Of a stretch of 64,000 nucleotides of DNA, positions 1-7,818 are shown piece after piece. The notes under the pieces were generated by a model. The model saw nothing but the letters and a program-made list of their open reading frames with translations, did no database searches and was not told the DNA's origin. Origin of the DNA: Actinomycetota bacterium (GTDB taxonomy: Bacteria; Actinomycetota; Actinomycetes; Nanopelagicales; Nanopelagicaceae); contig RGSB01000001.1 in NCBI GenBank assembly GCA_010032875.1, positions 1 through 64,000 of the forward strand, written 5' to 3'. The translations under genes were made by a program, and so were the position numbers. Within the stretch, counting starts at the first letter, position 1; each line of letters starts with the position of its first letter.

Positions 1-2
1 CG

Positions 3-398
3 CATATCTTGAATCTTTCTCCACCTTTATCGATGAAGGCCGTTTGGTTTAAAAATCATGTTGCCTACACAATGGCAAAGTACGGAATGAGTATGTGCGT
101 ACTTGGTATGGCTGAAGAGTTTAAGCGTGATGGCATAGCTGTTAATGCTCTATGGCCTCGCACGGTTATCGATACTGCAGCACTTCAGATGATTCCCGGC
201 ATTGATGCACTAGCTGGAAGAAAGCCAGAAATTTTGGCGGATGCAGCTCACATCATCTTTAATCGTAATGCAAAAGAGTGCACCGGTAATTTCTTTGTGG
301 ACGATTTAGTTCTTGCCAGTGAGGGAATTACTGATCTTGAAAAGTATTCAGTAACGCCGGGAACTAAGGATTTCTTACTCGACTTTTTCTTAGATTAA
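3..398 (+). CDS. short-chain dehydrogenase/reductase, HSDL2-like, C-terminal part (5' end outside window)
   Basis: This is the C-terminal part of an NAD(P)-dependent Rossmann-fold oxidoreductase; the reading frame is open to the window edge, so the cofactor-binding N-terminus lies upstream. The visible segment begins with HILNLSPPL, a strand typical of HSDL2-type SDRs. The catalytic Tyr-x3-Lys follows as YTMAK, and NALWPRT stands where most SDRs have the post-catalytic N-x-P-G loop. The family includes human hydroxysteroid dehydrogenase-like 2 and bacterial relatives of unsettled substrate, often tied to fatty-acid or sterol-like metabolism. Only 17 nt separate it from the permease remnant downstream, so the two may have shared a transcript. 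The family call is firm; the substrate is unknown. Confidence 0.85.
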   Translation, partial: HILNLSPPLSMKAVWFKNHVAYTMAKYGMSMCVLGMAEEFKRDGIAVNALWPRTVIDTAALQMIPGIDALAGRKPEILADAAHIIFNRNAKECTGNFFVDDLVLASEGITDLEKYSVTPGTKDFLLDFFLD

Positions 399-414
399 AA
401 AGAGAGCATCATCA

Positions 415-1640
415 ATGCCTGTATATGAATTGAATTCAACAAATGTTATAGCCGAAAATGAACGCCGTGGGAAAGCGCATGATTTATTTTGGTAAGCGTT
501 CCAACGCCACAACAATGGTTCTCTCCCGAGCTGCCTTTGGCGTTAAGGGAAATGTTTTACCCGGTTTCTTGTCCTATTTGCTCTTTGTTGGATGGGAAAC
601 CGTTCTGGTTTCTTTGGCAACATTGGCAACCGGAACAGTTTTTGAACGTGTCGGTGGCATAGATAGAAATATTGCGATGGTTATTGGATTCTTGATTGCA
701 GTTTCCCTGACTCTTGTTGGGGGAGTACTTGGCTTTGCTGTAATCATGAAATTACAAAAATACTTAACTCTTGTCACAATCTTCTTAACTCTCGGATACA
801 TAGCTTTGACAGTTGACTCTGTTGTTTGGAGTACCGTACTTGAGAAACCATCTGGATCGGTTCAGAGTTTTATAGGTGCATTAATTTTTGGAATTACGGG
901 AATAGGGTTGGGATGGGTAAACGCGGCTGCCGATTATTCACGATACTTACCAAGAACGGTCAAGAGTTCTTCAGTAGTTGCTTGGACAGTTCTAGGAGCG
1001 TCAATTGTTCCAATAATTTTAGTTATTTATGGCTCCGCGTTATCGGCAAGTGATCAAAAGTTATTTGATGCAATTGCAATGGATCCAATTGGCGCACTAA
1101 CAACTCTGCTACCAACCTGGTACCTAGTAATTTTTTCTTTAGTTGCGATTTTAGGTTTGGTTGGAGGAGCGATACTAGATCTGTACTCATCAGGTTTGAC
1201 GCTTGTCAGTTTAGGTGTGCCCATCAAACGCCACATTGCGGCCACTATCGATGGCACGTTAATGCTGATTGGAACAATCTATATGGTTTGGATAGCAGAT
1301 AATTTCTTCATTCCATTTCAAGGTTTCTTAATCACATTGGGGGTGCCCGTTGCGGCTTGGAGCGCAGTTTTTGTAACAGATGTTTTGATGCGTAAAAAGA
1401 GTTATCAGGAGAAGGATCTCTTTACGCCAAAAGGTATTTACGGGTCAGTTAATTGGTCATCTATTGGATGTGTACTGGTTGCGACAATTATCGGGTGGGG
1501 ATTTGTAACAAACTCATTTGCAACGTGGTTGAGTTGGCAAGGATATTTTCTGGGATTAATTGGTGGCAAAGAAGGTCCATGGGCATATTCCAGCGTTGGT
1601 GTCATATTTGCACTCGTTATCGGATTTTTTGGGGCGCGAA
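415..1640 (+). pseudogene. NCS1-family (cytosine/purine/thiamine-type) permease, disrupted by internal deletion and truncated at its 3' end
   Basis: A nucleobase:cation symporter-1 family membrane permease, expected to import cytosine, purine, allantoin or a similar base. The natural N-terminus is readable from ATG 415 (MPVYELNSTN, then RGKAHDLFW) but hits TAA at 493. The rest of the protein continues from about 491 in the next frame with GKRSNATTMVLSRAAFG, a conserved NCS1 segment. From memory of the family, about 45-50 residues (TM1 and most of TM2) are missing at this join. The downstream frame carries the remaining hydrophobic segments to about 1630 and then runs into nhaA DNA in the wrong frame until a stop at 1786. 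An ATG at 458 would give a 442-residue protein lacking the first helices and with a spurious tail. I read this as a broken gene or an assembly deletion. Confidence 0.75.
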
Positions 1641-2786
1641 TCAACAAGTGGATTGTTGGTCCTTGTGGCTGCCGCGCTCGGATTGATAACTGCAAACTCG
1701 CCGCTTTCGAACAGATATTTTTCTGCCCTAGATTTTCAAGTCGCGGTTGGATCCGATTGGTACCTCTTAGAACTATCAATTCTTAAAGTCATCAACTACT
1801 TACTGATGAGCATTTTCTTCTTTGTTGTTGGTTTGGAGATTAAACGCGAGCTAACGTCAGGACATTTAGCTTCCATGAAAAAAGCTATGTTGCCCTTTGT
1901 TGCAGCACTTGGTGGAATGCTTTTCCCTGCGCTTATCTATTTGGCTATTGCAGTTTCAGTTGCACCAGCAGGTTGGGGAGTACCAGTTGCAACGGATATC
2001 GCATTAGCCGTTGGCTTGTTAACAATGCTCGGGCCTAGCGTGGCAGCATCACTGCGATCTTTCTTGCTGGCACTGGCCGTAATCGATGATATTGGCGCAA
2101 TTTTGATAATCGCATTTGTGTACTCAACAGGCATAAGTTTTTCTTGGCTTGCTGCAGCCATTATCAGTATCGGATTTGTTGCGTTATTAAAAAAGACTCG
2201 AGTTACTTCGCTGGCTGTGTACTCGCTCTTTGCATTCACTCTGTGGTTCTCGTTGTATAAAACAGGGGTTCATCCAACACTAGCCGGTGTAATTCTTGGT
2301 CTCATGACTCCAAATATTGTGCACGAGCGCACAAAGATAGAAGATTCTGATGATGGATCTGTATCAGTAATTGAATGGCTCGAGCACAAGTTTCATCCAC
2401 TTAGCACCTTCTTTGTTGTTCCAATTTTTGCTTTTGCAAATACTGGAGTGGCGATAACCTCAGATTCAATCAAAGGCGCATCTCAATCTCTTATTGCGTG
2501 GGGTATTTTCTTCGGTCTTGTAATCGGTAAACCATTAGGAGTTTTATTTGCTGCGCTTATGGCTAGGAAGCTAAAAGTTGCTGAATTTTCTGATGGAATG
2601 AATAGATCTTCATTGCTAGCAACAGGAAGTGCCGCGGGCATCGGTTTTACTGTTGCAATCTTTATTGCCAATCTTGCCTTCAAAGATTCGGTAGAACAGG
2701 ACATTGCTGTACTCGCAGTAATTGTTGCATCCGTCGTAAGTGCACTGCTTTCATTAGCGCTCTTCAAATTGTTTGCAAAAAAATAA
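1560..2786 (+). CDS. nhaA: Na+/H+ antiporter NhaA, native start missing
   Basis: An electrogenic sodium/proton antiporter of the inner membrane that exchanges Na+ for H+ and controls internal pH and sodium. The recognisable NhaA sequence starts at SDFLGREST and runs through VVGLEIKRELTSG to the paired aspartates of the ion site in VIDDIGAI, with the hydrophobic helices of the family and a charged loop near residue 260. The only start that opens this frame is ATG 1560. The first two dozen residues it adds are permease DNA read in another frame, so the real NhaA start has probably been lost at a junction near 1625-1634. Whether a functional protein is made depends on that junction being real. 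The gene ends directly at a strong terminator. Confidence 0.85.
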   Translation: MVAKKVHGHIPALVSYLHSLSDFLGRESTSGLLVLVAAALGLITANSPLSNRYFSALDFQVAVGSDWYLLELSILKVINYLLMSIFFFVVGLEIKRELTSGHLASMKKAMLPFVAALGGMLFPALIYLAIAVSVAPAGWGVPVATDIALAVGLLTMLGPSVAASLRSFLLALAVIDDIGAILIIAFVYSTGISFSWLAAAIISIGFVALLKKTRVTSLAVYSLFAFTLWFSLYKTGVHPTLAGVILGLMTPNIVHERTKIEDSDDGSVSVIEWLEHKFHPLSTFFVVPIFAFANTGVAITSDSIKGASQSLIAWGIFFGLVIGKPLGVLFAALMARKLKVAEFSDGMNRSSLLATGSAAGIGFTVAIFIANLAFKDSVEQDIAVLAVIVASVVSALLSLALFKLFAKK

Positions 2787-2816
2787 ACCCCGCCACATCT
2801 GTAGCGGGGTTTATTT
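2781..2816. terminator. bidirectional rho-independent terminator between nhaA and glnA
   Basis: A perfect 13-bp inverted repeat: arms 2781-2793 and 2804-2816 with a 10-nt loop. The GC-rich core CCCCGC/GCGGGG is flanked by A-rich and T-rich ends. Because both flanks carry A/T runs it can stop transcripts from both sides. The left arm includes the nhaA stop codon, and the glnA stop lies 11 nt beyond the right arm. It is the clearest intrinsic terminator in the window. Confidence 0.92.
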
Positions 2817-2826
2817 AGAGTAATTC

Positions 2827-4257
2827 TTAGAGATCGAAGTAAAGCTCGAACTCTGCTGGGTGCGGACGCAAGCGAACATAATCAACTTCTTGTGTTCGCT
2901 TGAATGCAATCCACGTATCAATGAGATCTTTTGTGAAGACGCCACCTTTAAGCAAGAACTCATGATCTTCTTCAAGATTATTGAGAACAGCTTCTAGTGA
3001 ACCCGGAACTTGTGGAATAGCAGCAGCTTCTGCTCCTTCTAGTTCGTAGAGATCCTTGTCTACTGGCTTTGGTGGTTCGATCTTGTTTTGAATTCCATCA
3101 AGTCCTGCCATCAACATTGCAGCGAATGCTAGGTATGGATTTGAAGATGGATCTGGGCAACGGAATTCAATGCGCTTTGCCTTTGGATTCGAACCAGTGA
3201 TTGGAATACGAATACACGCAGAACGGTTACGAGCAGAGTAAACAAGGTTTACTGGTGCCTCATAACCAGGAACCAAGCGGTGATAAGAGTTAACAGTTGG
3301 GTTAGTGAATGCAAGTAATGACGGTGCGTGCTTTAACAAGCCACCGATGTACCAACGAGCCATGTCGGATAAATCGCCGTAACCATCACCGAAGAACAAT
3401 GGTTTTCCATCTTTCCAAAGTGATTGATGCACGTGCATTCCAGAACCGTTGTCACCGTATAAAGGCTTAGGCATAAATGTTGCAGTCTTGCCATTTTCCC
3501 AAGCGGTGTTCTTGATAATGTACTTAAATTTCATCACATCATCTCCGGCGTTGAGAATGTCGCTGAAGCGATAGTTAATTTCCATCTGACCAGCTGTTCC
3601 AACTTCGTGGTGAGCGCGCTCAACCAGAAGTCCTACCTTGCCAAGATTCATTACCATTTCGTCGCGAAGATCTGCGAACTGATCAGTAGGTGACACTGGG
3701 AAATATCCACCTTTGATTCGAGTGCGGTATCCGCGGTTAGGTGTTCCATCAGCGTCGTACTCGGCGCCGGTATTCCATGCACCTTCGTATGAATCGATGT
3801 GGTGATAAGACTCGTGCATATCAGTCTTAAATCGAACGGCATCAAAGACGTAGAACTCTGCTTCAGGAGCGAAGAATGCTGTATCTGCTATCCCTGTTGA
3901 CTTCAAATACTCAACGGCTTTACCAACAACGCCGCGAGGATCGCGACTGTATGGAGAGTTATCAACTGGATTATGAACGCTAAACAAAATAACAAGAGTT
4001 TTTTCTTTGCGGAATGGATCGATGAACGCTGAACCAGGTACTGGCAGCAACTTCATATCTGATTCGTGAATGGCTTGGAAGCCACGGATTGATGAACCAT
4101 CAAACATGAGTCCATCTGTGAAAACCGCTTCGTCGAAAGATTCAACAGGAACATTGAAGTGGTGCTGAATTCCAGGAAGGTCAATGAAACGTACGTCAAT
4201 TAGTTTGACGTCTTCCTTTTTAATGAATGCAAAAATTTCTGCAGAGTTCTTAAACAT
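2827..4257 (-). CDS. glnA: glutamine synthetase type I
   Basis: Makes glutamine from glutamate, ammonia and ATP in the cytoplasm; the central ammonium-assimilation enzyme. The 476-residue length fits class I-beta GlnA. Visible motifs are GSGMHVHQS near the glutamate/ATP site, NRSACIRIP, and [11 protein letters not shown] with Tyr404, the expected adenylylation site, so activity is probably controlled by GlnE. The longest frame starts 45 nt earlier. I place the start at 4257 because MFKNSAEIF matches the family N-terminus and a GGGAGA ribosome-binding site lies 5 nt upstream. It is the first gene of a block (glnA, RDD, DUF4191, lipA, lipB) conserved in Actinobacteria. The divergent spacer to the RDD gene is 155 nt. 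Confidence 0.97.
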   Translation of the reverse strand: MFKNSAEIFAFIKKEDVKLIDVRFIDLPGIQHHFNVPVESFDEAVFTDGLMFDGSSIRGFQAIHESDMKLLPVPGSAFIDPFRKEKTLVILFSVHNPVDNSPYSRDPRGVVGKAVEYLKSTGIADTAFFAPEAEFYVFDAVRFKTDMHESYHHIDSYEGAWNTGAEYDADGTPNRGYRTRIKGGYFPVSPTDQFADLRDEMVMNLGKVGLLVERAHHEVGTAGQMEINYRFSDILNAGDDVMKFKYIIKNTAWENGKTATFMPKPLYGDNGSGMHVHQSLWKDGKPLFFGDGYGDLSDMARWYIGGLLKHAPSLLAFTNPTVNSYHRLVPGYEAPVNLVYSARNRSACIRIPITGSNPKAKRIEFRCPDPSSNPYLAFAAMLMAGLDGIQNKIEPPKPVDKDLYELEGAEAAAIPQVPGSLEAVLNNLEEDHEFLLKGGVFTKDLIDTWIAFKRTQEVDYVRLRPHPAEFELYFDL

Positions 4258-4412
4258 TTTTCTCCCACGTGATGGTATTTCAAGCTTTGCGCACCGCTTC
4301 ATCGAGGGCGCATGTGCAAAGGCTACGAGTTTTCCATGAAAAAGGCATAACCCACGTGTTACATCTATGTTAAGTAAATTGCGGGTTTTCAGGCTCGGAC
4401 TACGCTTAGCGC

Positions 4413-4787
4413 ATGCACTCCGAGGTGAGTTTGGGTAGACGCTTTGCCGCTATTAGCCTGGATTGGTTATCTAGCTACCTTATTGCAATCGTCTTTTTCA
4501 GTGGAACGGGTACTTTCTTAGACCGGACCCCGCAGGCAGGCTTCCCAGCGTTGATCATATTTTTTACCGAATATTTTTTGCTCATTTCCCTACAAGGCGC
4601 TTCGGCAGGTCACAGGGTTTGTCGCATGCGCATTGTTAATTTTGAAGATGGCGGCCGCCCCACAATTCTTCAAGCTCTGATACGAAGTGTGCTTATGGTG
4701 ATTGTGATTACGGCAATTACATATGACGAAAATGGACGAGGAATTCACGAACGACTAAGTAGAACGAAAATCGTTTTAGTAAATTAG
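4413..4787 (+). CDS. RDD family small membrane protein
   Basis: A 124-residue integral membrane protein. The opening [12 protein letters not shown] supplies the Arg and Asp of the RDD signature in the first helix. A second hydrophobic stretch (about residues 43-60) and a third (about 88-104) follow, and the end reads [12 protein letters not shown], the usual RDD close. The family's biochemical role is not settled; some members are linked to ion exchange. Actinobacteria commonly keep an RDD gene between glnA and the DUF4191 gene, and the same order is seen here. It runs opposite to both neighbours and its stop overlaps that of the DUF4191 gene by 4 nt. Identity as an RDD protein is secure; function is unknown. 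Confidence 0.88.
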   Translation: MHSEVSLGRRFAAISLDWLSSYLIAIVFFSGTGTFLDRTPQAGFPALIIFFTEYFLLISLQGASAGHRVCRMRIVNFEDGGRPTILQALIRSVLMVIVITAITYDENGRGIHERLSRTKIVLVN

Positions 4788-5467
4788 CGAATTCTTACGC
4801 CTTTAGGTAGTGGACCTTTAGGAATTGGCATAGACATTCCGCCAACTGCCTTCAATCGCGCACGTACTTCACGCATCTGATGAGCAGATAACTTCTTTGG
4901 AAGTTTCGCTAAATGTTTCTGCAATTTACGTATGGATACTTGACCTTCTAAATCTCCAACAATGACTTCAGTAATCGGCACTCCTGGTGCAAAACGCTCA
5001 CTCTTACGACGTTCTTCTGTCAGCATTTGTTTTACACCTTGTGAACCTTCTCCGACCAAAACAATTCCGGCACGACCAACACTTCTATGAACCATGTCTT
5101 GATTACGAGCAACGGCAACTGCAGGAGTTGTTGTCCAACCCTTGCGAATTGCCATCAATACCGATGCGCCTGCACCAATCTGACCTTCAATTGATGAGTA
5201 TGCAGCCGTAGAAGCTTGGCGAGTGAAGAAAAACATCGCTGCAAGAAGTGCGATAGGAAGCGAAACAAAGGCTAAATAAATTGGATGACCTATAGCAATA
5301 CCAATTGCGATACCCACTGCCCAAACAACTAGGAATACAGCAATCAGCGCAAAAGCAATCCATGGCTTAACGCTCTTGGTTACGGAATAGGCATCTCTGA
5401 AAGTTTGAAAACGTCGCGGTTTGATCGACGCTTCTTTGTTTTTCTTATTTCGCTTGAACATGCTCAT
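4784..5467 (-). CDS. DUF4191 family membrane protein
   Basis: A 227-residue actinobacterial protein of unknown function matching the DUF4191 pattern. It has a basic N-terminus ([11 protein letters not shown]), two adjacent transmembrane helices at about residues 35-75, and a cytoplasmic C-terminal half ending in a basic tail with KAVGGMSMPIPKG. I choose ATG 5467, not the longer frame, because it overlaps the plsC stop in an ATGA arrangement, implying coupled translation. In mycobacteria the homologue also follows lipA. Co-transcription with lipB, lipA and plsC suggests a membrane-associated housekeeping role, but the sequence names no activity. Confidence 0.88.
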   Translation of the reverse strand: MSMFKRNKKNKEASIKPRRFQTFRDAYSVTKSVKPWIAFALIAVFLVVWAVGIAIGIAIGHPIYLAFVSLPIALLAAMFFFTRQASTAAYSSIEGQIGAGASVLMAIRKGWTTTPAVAVARNQDMVHRSVGRAGIVLVGEGSQGVKQMLTEERRKSERFAPGVPITEVIVGDLEGQVSIRKLQKHLAKLPKKLSAHQMREVRARLKAVGGMSMPIPKGPLPKGVRIR

Positions 5468-6165
5468 AAGTTTAGTGGGGCAGGGGCTGTACCACCAAGA
5501 CGTACAGGGGCCCAACGCTGGCCTTGATGACTATCTGGATAATCATCTTGAACTTTATGCAGGGCAGATATGAGCGCATCTCTGAGTTGTTTTTCGCCTG
5601 CTTCGACATCGCAATCTTTAGCAAAATAAAGAGGCTCACAATATTTAACCGTGATTGGAACACTCTGTCTCATTAAGTTTTTCTTAACACCCTTCGTCCA
5701 AATACGCTGGCTTCCCCAAATGATTGTCGGGATTACCGGTACACCTGCAGCCATAGCCAGACGAACCGCGCCGGATTTAAGTCCTTTGATTTCAAAACTA
5801 GTTGAAATTGTTCCTTCAGGAAAAATCCCAATAATTTCACCTTTTCGTAACGCACGAAGTGCTGCCACAAAAGATGCGGAACCATTTCCACGATCAACAC
5901 TTATGTGATGCATGCCGCGCATCAGAGGGCCTGCTAATTTATTGTCAAAAATCTCTTTCTTTGCCATAAATCTCACATAGCGCTTCTTTGGAAGTACACC
6001 GGTGCCAACAATTGCAAAGTCAAAGTAACCAATGTGATTCATGGCAAGGATTGCTCCGCCTTCTTGCGGAATATTATCTTGACCGGAAAATGAGAAACGT
6101 AGATCCAAATATTTCCAGATTGATTTGATAAATACGACAACCGGTGGGTAAACAAAGTCAGCCAC
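5464..6165 (-). CDS. plsC: 1-acyl-sn-glycerol-3-phosphate acyltransferase (PlsC-like)
   Basis: A membrane-associated acyltransferase expected to add the second acyl chain to lysophosphatidate in phospholipid synthesis. The catalytic H-x4-D appears as NHIGYFD (His44, Asp49 from the chosen start), and the substrate-binding FPEGT block follows near residue 117. Length is 233 residues. The open frame extends 51 nt further upstream, but GTG 6165 is favoured: the protein then begins MADFVYPPV, as PlsC proteins often do, and the start overlaps the lipA stop by 8 nt. It sits between lipA and DUF4191, which are adjacent in mycobacteria, so it looks like an insertion into that operon. The acyl acceptor could be another lysolipid. 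Confidence 0.87.
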   Translation of the reverse strand: MADFVYPPVVVFIKSIWKYLDLRFSFSGQDNIPQEGGAILAMNHIGYFDFAIVGTGVLPKKRYVRFMAKKEIFDNKLAGPLMRGMHHISVDRGNGSASFVAALRALRKGEIIGIFPEGTISTSFEIKGLKSGAVRLAMAAGVPVIPTIIWGSQRIWTKGVKKNLMRQSVPITVKYCEPLYFAKDCDVEAGEKQLRDALISALHKVQDDYPDSHQGQRWAPVRLGGTAPAPLNL

Positions 6166-7096
6166 GAGATGCACCAGTTTTTGCTGCCATCGCGTCTTTG
6201 TACAGACGTCCAGCACGATAGCTTGAGCGAACTAAAGGACCGCTCATCACACCCAAGAAGCCCACCGCTTTTGCTTCTGCTGCTAATTCAACAAACTCTT
6301 CTGGCTTTACCCAACGTTCTACTGGATGGTGACGATTTGTTGGCCTTAAATACTGTGTAATTGTTATGAGATCACAGCCAGCGCTTCTCAGATCAATGAG
6401 AGCTTGGGAAATCTCTTCGCGGGTTTCGCCTAGCCCTAATATCAAGTTTGATTTGGTGATTAATCCGAAATCTCGCGCCATTGTGATTACTCGCAGGGAT
6501 TTTTCGTAAGTAAAGGCTGGTCGGATACTCTTGAAAATACGTGGAACAGTCTCCAAGTTATGCGCAAAAACTTCCGGTTGAGTTTCAAAAATTTGGTTTA
6601 ACAAATCAGAGTTTGCGTGAAAATCAGGAGCAAGCATTTCAACGCCACAACCAGGGTTTAATTGGTGGACCTGTCGAATTGTTTCAGCGTATAACCAAGC
6701 ACCTTCATCTTCGAGATCATCACGTGTTACACCTGTAATTGTTGCGTATTTCAAACCCATAGCCTTTACAGATTCAGCAACTTTACGTGGCTCTTCCCGA
6801 TCTATCGGATCTGGTTTACCTGTATCGATATTACAAAAGTCGCACCTGCGTGTGCATTTTTCTCCGCCAATTAAAAATGTTGCTTCTTTGTCTTCCCAAC
6901 ACTCGAAAATATTTGGACATGCTGCTTCTTGGCACACAGTGTGAAGACCTTCAGATTTAACTAACGCACGTAAACGTGTGTACTCGGGACCCATATTCGC
7001 ACGCGTCTTTATCCACTCAGGTTTGCGTTCAATTGGGGTCAGCGCATTACGAGCTTCAATTCGAATCATCTTTCGACCATCTGATGCGATTGTCAT
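6158..7096 (-). CDS. lipA: lipoyl synthase
   Basis: A radical SAM enzyme that inserts two sulfurs into protein-bound octanoyl chains to make lipoyl groups. Both iron-sulfur sites are visible: the auxiliary cluster cysteines C55, C60 and C66 ([12 protein letters not shown]) and the radical SAM triad C81, C85 and C88 (CTRRCDFC). The C-terminal RSSYRAG carries the conserved serine that ligates the auxiliary cluster. The 312-residue length is normal. ATG 7096 overlaps the lipB stop by 4 nt, so the two are translationally coupled. Its products, lipoylated E2 and glycine cleavage H protein, connect it to the E2, lpdA and gcvT genes farther along. Confidence 0.98.
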   Translation of the reverse strand: MTIASDGRKMIRIEARNALTPIERKPEWIKTRANMGPEYTRLRALVKSEGLHTVCQEAACPNIFECWEDKEATFLIGGEKCTRRCDFCNIDTGKPDPIDREEPRKVAESVKAMGLKYATITGVTRDDLEDEGAWLYAETIRQVHQLNPGCGVEMLAPDFHANSDLLNQIFETQPEVFAHNLETVPRIFKSIRPAFTYEKSLRVITMARDFGLITKSNLILGLGETREEISQALIDLRSAGCDLITITQYLRPTNRHHPVERWVKPEEFVELAAEAKAVGFLGVMSGPLVRSSYRAGRLYKDAMAAKTGASRG

Positions 7097-7746
7097 GCGC
7101 TCACCCTAACTAATGTTGCAATGAGGTTGCGTTCCAGAACCGGAATAACTTCCGCAGATGTGATCTCTCGCTTTAATTCCTTCGCCATTGAGGTCACTTC
7201 TGCATCTGCAATACCGCAAGGAATTATCTGTGAAAATGCTGATAAGTCAGGATTAACATTTAGTGCAAAGCCATGCATGGTTGTGCCTTTCGCCACACGT
7301 ATTCCGATCGCTGCAATTTTTCTTGGTGCCAATTCATCATTGATCCACACGCCTGAACGGCCCTTTATTCTCTGCACAAGTAATCCAAACTCCGCACATG
7401 TATCAATGAGAGCCCCTTCAAGTTCGCGGACAAAGCCAACTAACTCAGTCGGTTTCGCAAGTCGCAAAATTGGATATCCAACTATTTGACCAGGACCATG
7501 CCATGTAATTTTTCCACCGCGATCGACATTAATTACTGGTGTTCCATCGACAGGACGTTCAATTTCTAAGGTTCTTTTTCCTGCGGTATAAACAGATGGA
7601 TGTTCCACAAAAATTAATGTGTTTGACATTCGCCCTGCGCTGACTTGCTCATGAGTGCGACGCTGAATTACCAAGGCTTCTTCATAATCGAGTTGATGAA
7701 GATTCTTCACCACCATTGTGGGGTCAAGTGTCGTAGTGGCTGCCAC
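7093..7746 (-). CDS. lipB: octanoyl-[acyl carrier protein]:protein octanoyltransferase
   Basis: Transfers octanoate from acyl carrier protein to lipoyl-domain lysines, the first step of lipoate assembly before LipA. Motifs seen are [18 protein letters not shown], the catalytic lysine in [10 protein letters not shown] (Lys143) and the catalytic cysteine in IPCGIAD (Cys177). Length is 217 residues from ATG 7746; an internal ATG at 7716 ([11 protein letters not shown]) also matches family N-termini and cannot be excluded. It is the promoter-proximal gene of lipB-lipA-plsC-DUF4191 and is divergent from the MMPL exporter across 72 nt. Confidence 0.97.
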   Translation of the reverse strand: MAATTTLDPTMVVKNLHQLDYEEALVIQRRTHEQVSAGRMSNTLIFVEHPSVYTAGKRTLEIERPVDGTPVINVDRGGKITWHGPGQIVGYPILRLAKPTELVGFVRELEGALIDTCAEFGLLVQRIKGRSGVWINDELAPRKIAAIGIRVAKGTTMHGFALNVNPDLSAFSQIIPCGIADAEVTSMAKELKREITSAEVIPVLERNLIATLVRVSA

Positions 7747-7818
7747 GGACTTAGCCTAAAGGTAGGCTTGCCCAGTCGCGAATCCTCGCCTAAACACGTA
7801 CGAAAGGTACCAACTGCC

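Noticed and set aside
458-1786. Intact 442-residue permease starting at ATG 458
   Set aside because: The natural N-terminus is visible in another frame just upstream, and the last 50 or so residues are nhaA DNA out of frame.
4258-4412. Possible GlnR or AmtR operator upstream of glnA
   Set aside because: A GTAAC followed by GTTAT with 6-nt spacing is present on the minus strand, but the half-sites do not match the GTnAC-n6-GAAAC pattern well enough in this AT-rich spacer.
7645-7818. Long N-terminal extension of the MMPL transporter
   Set aside because: The extra 58 residues are the complement of lipB coding DNA and its spacer, with no family similarity; GTG 7819 gives a normal start.
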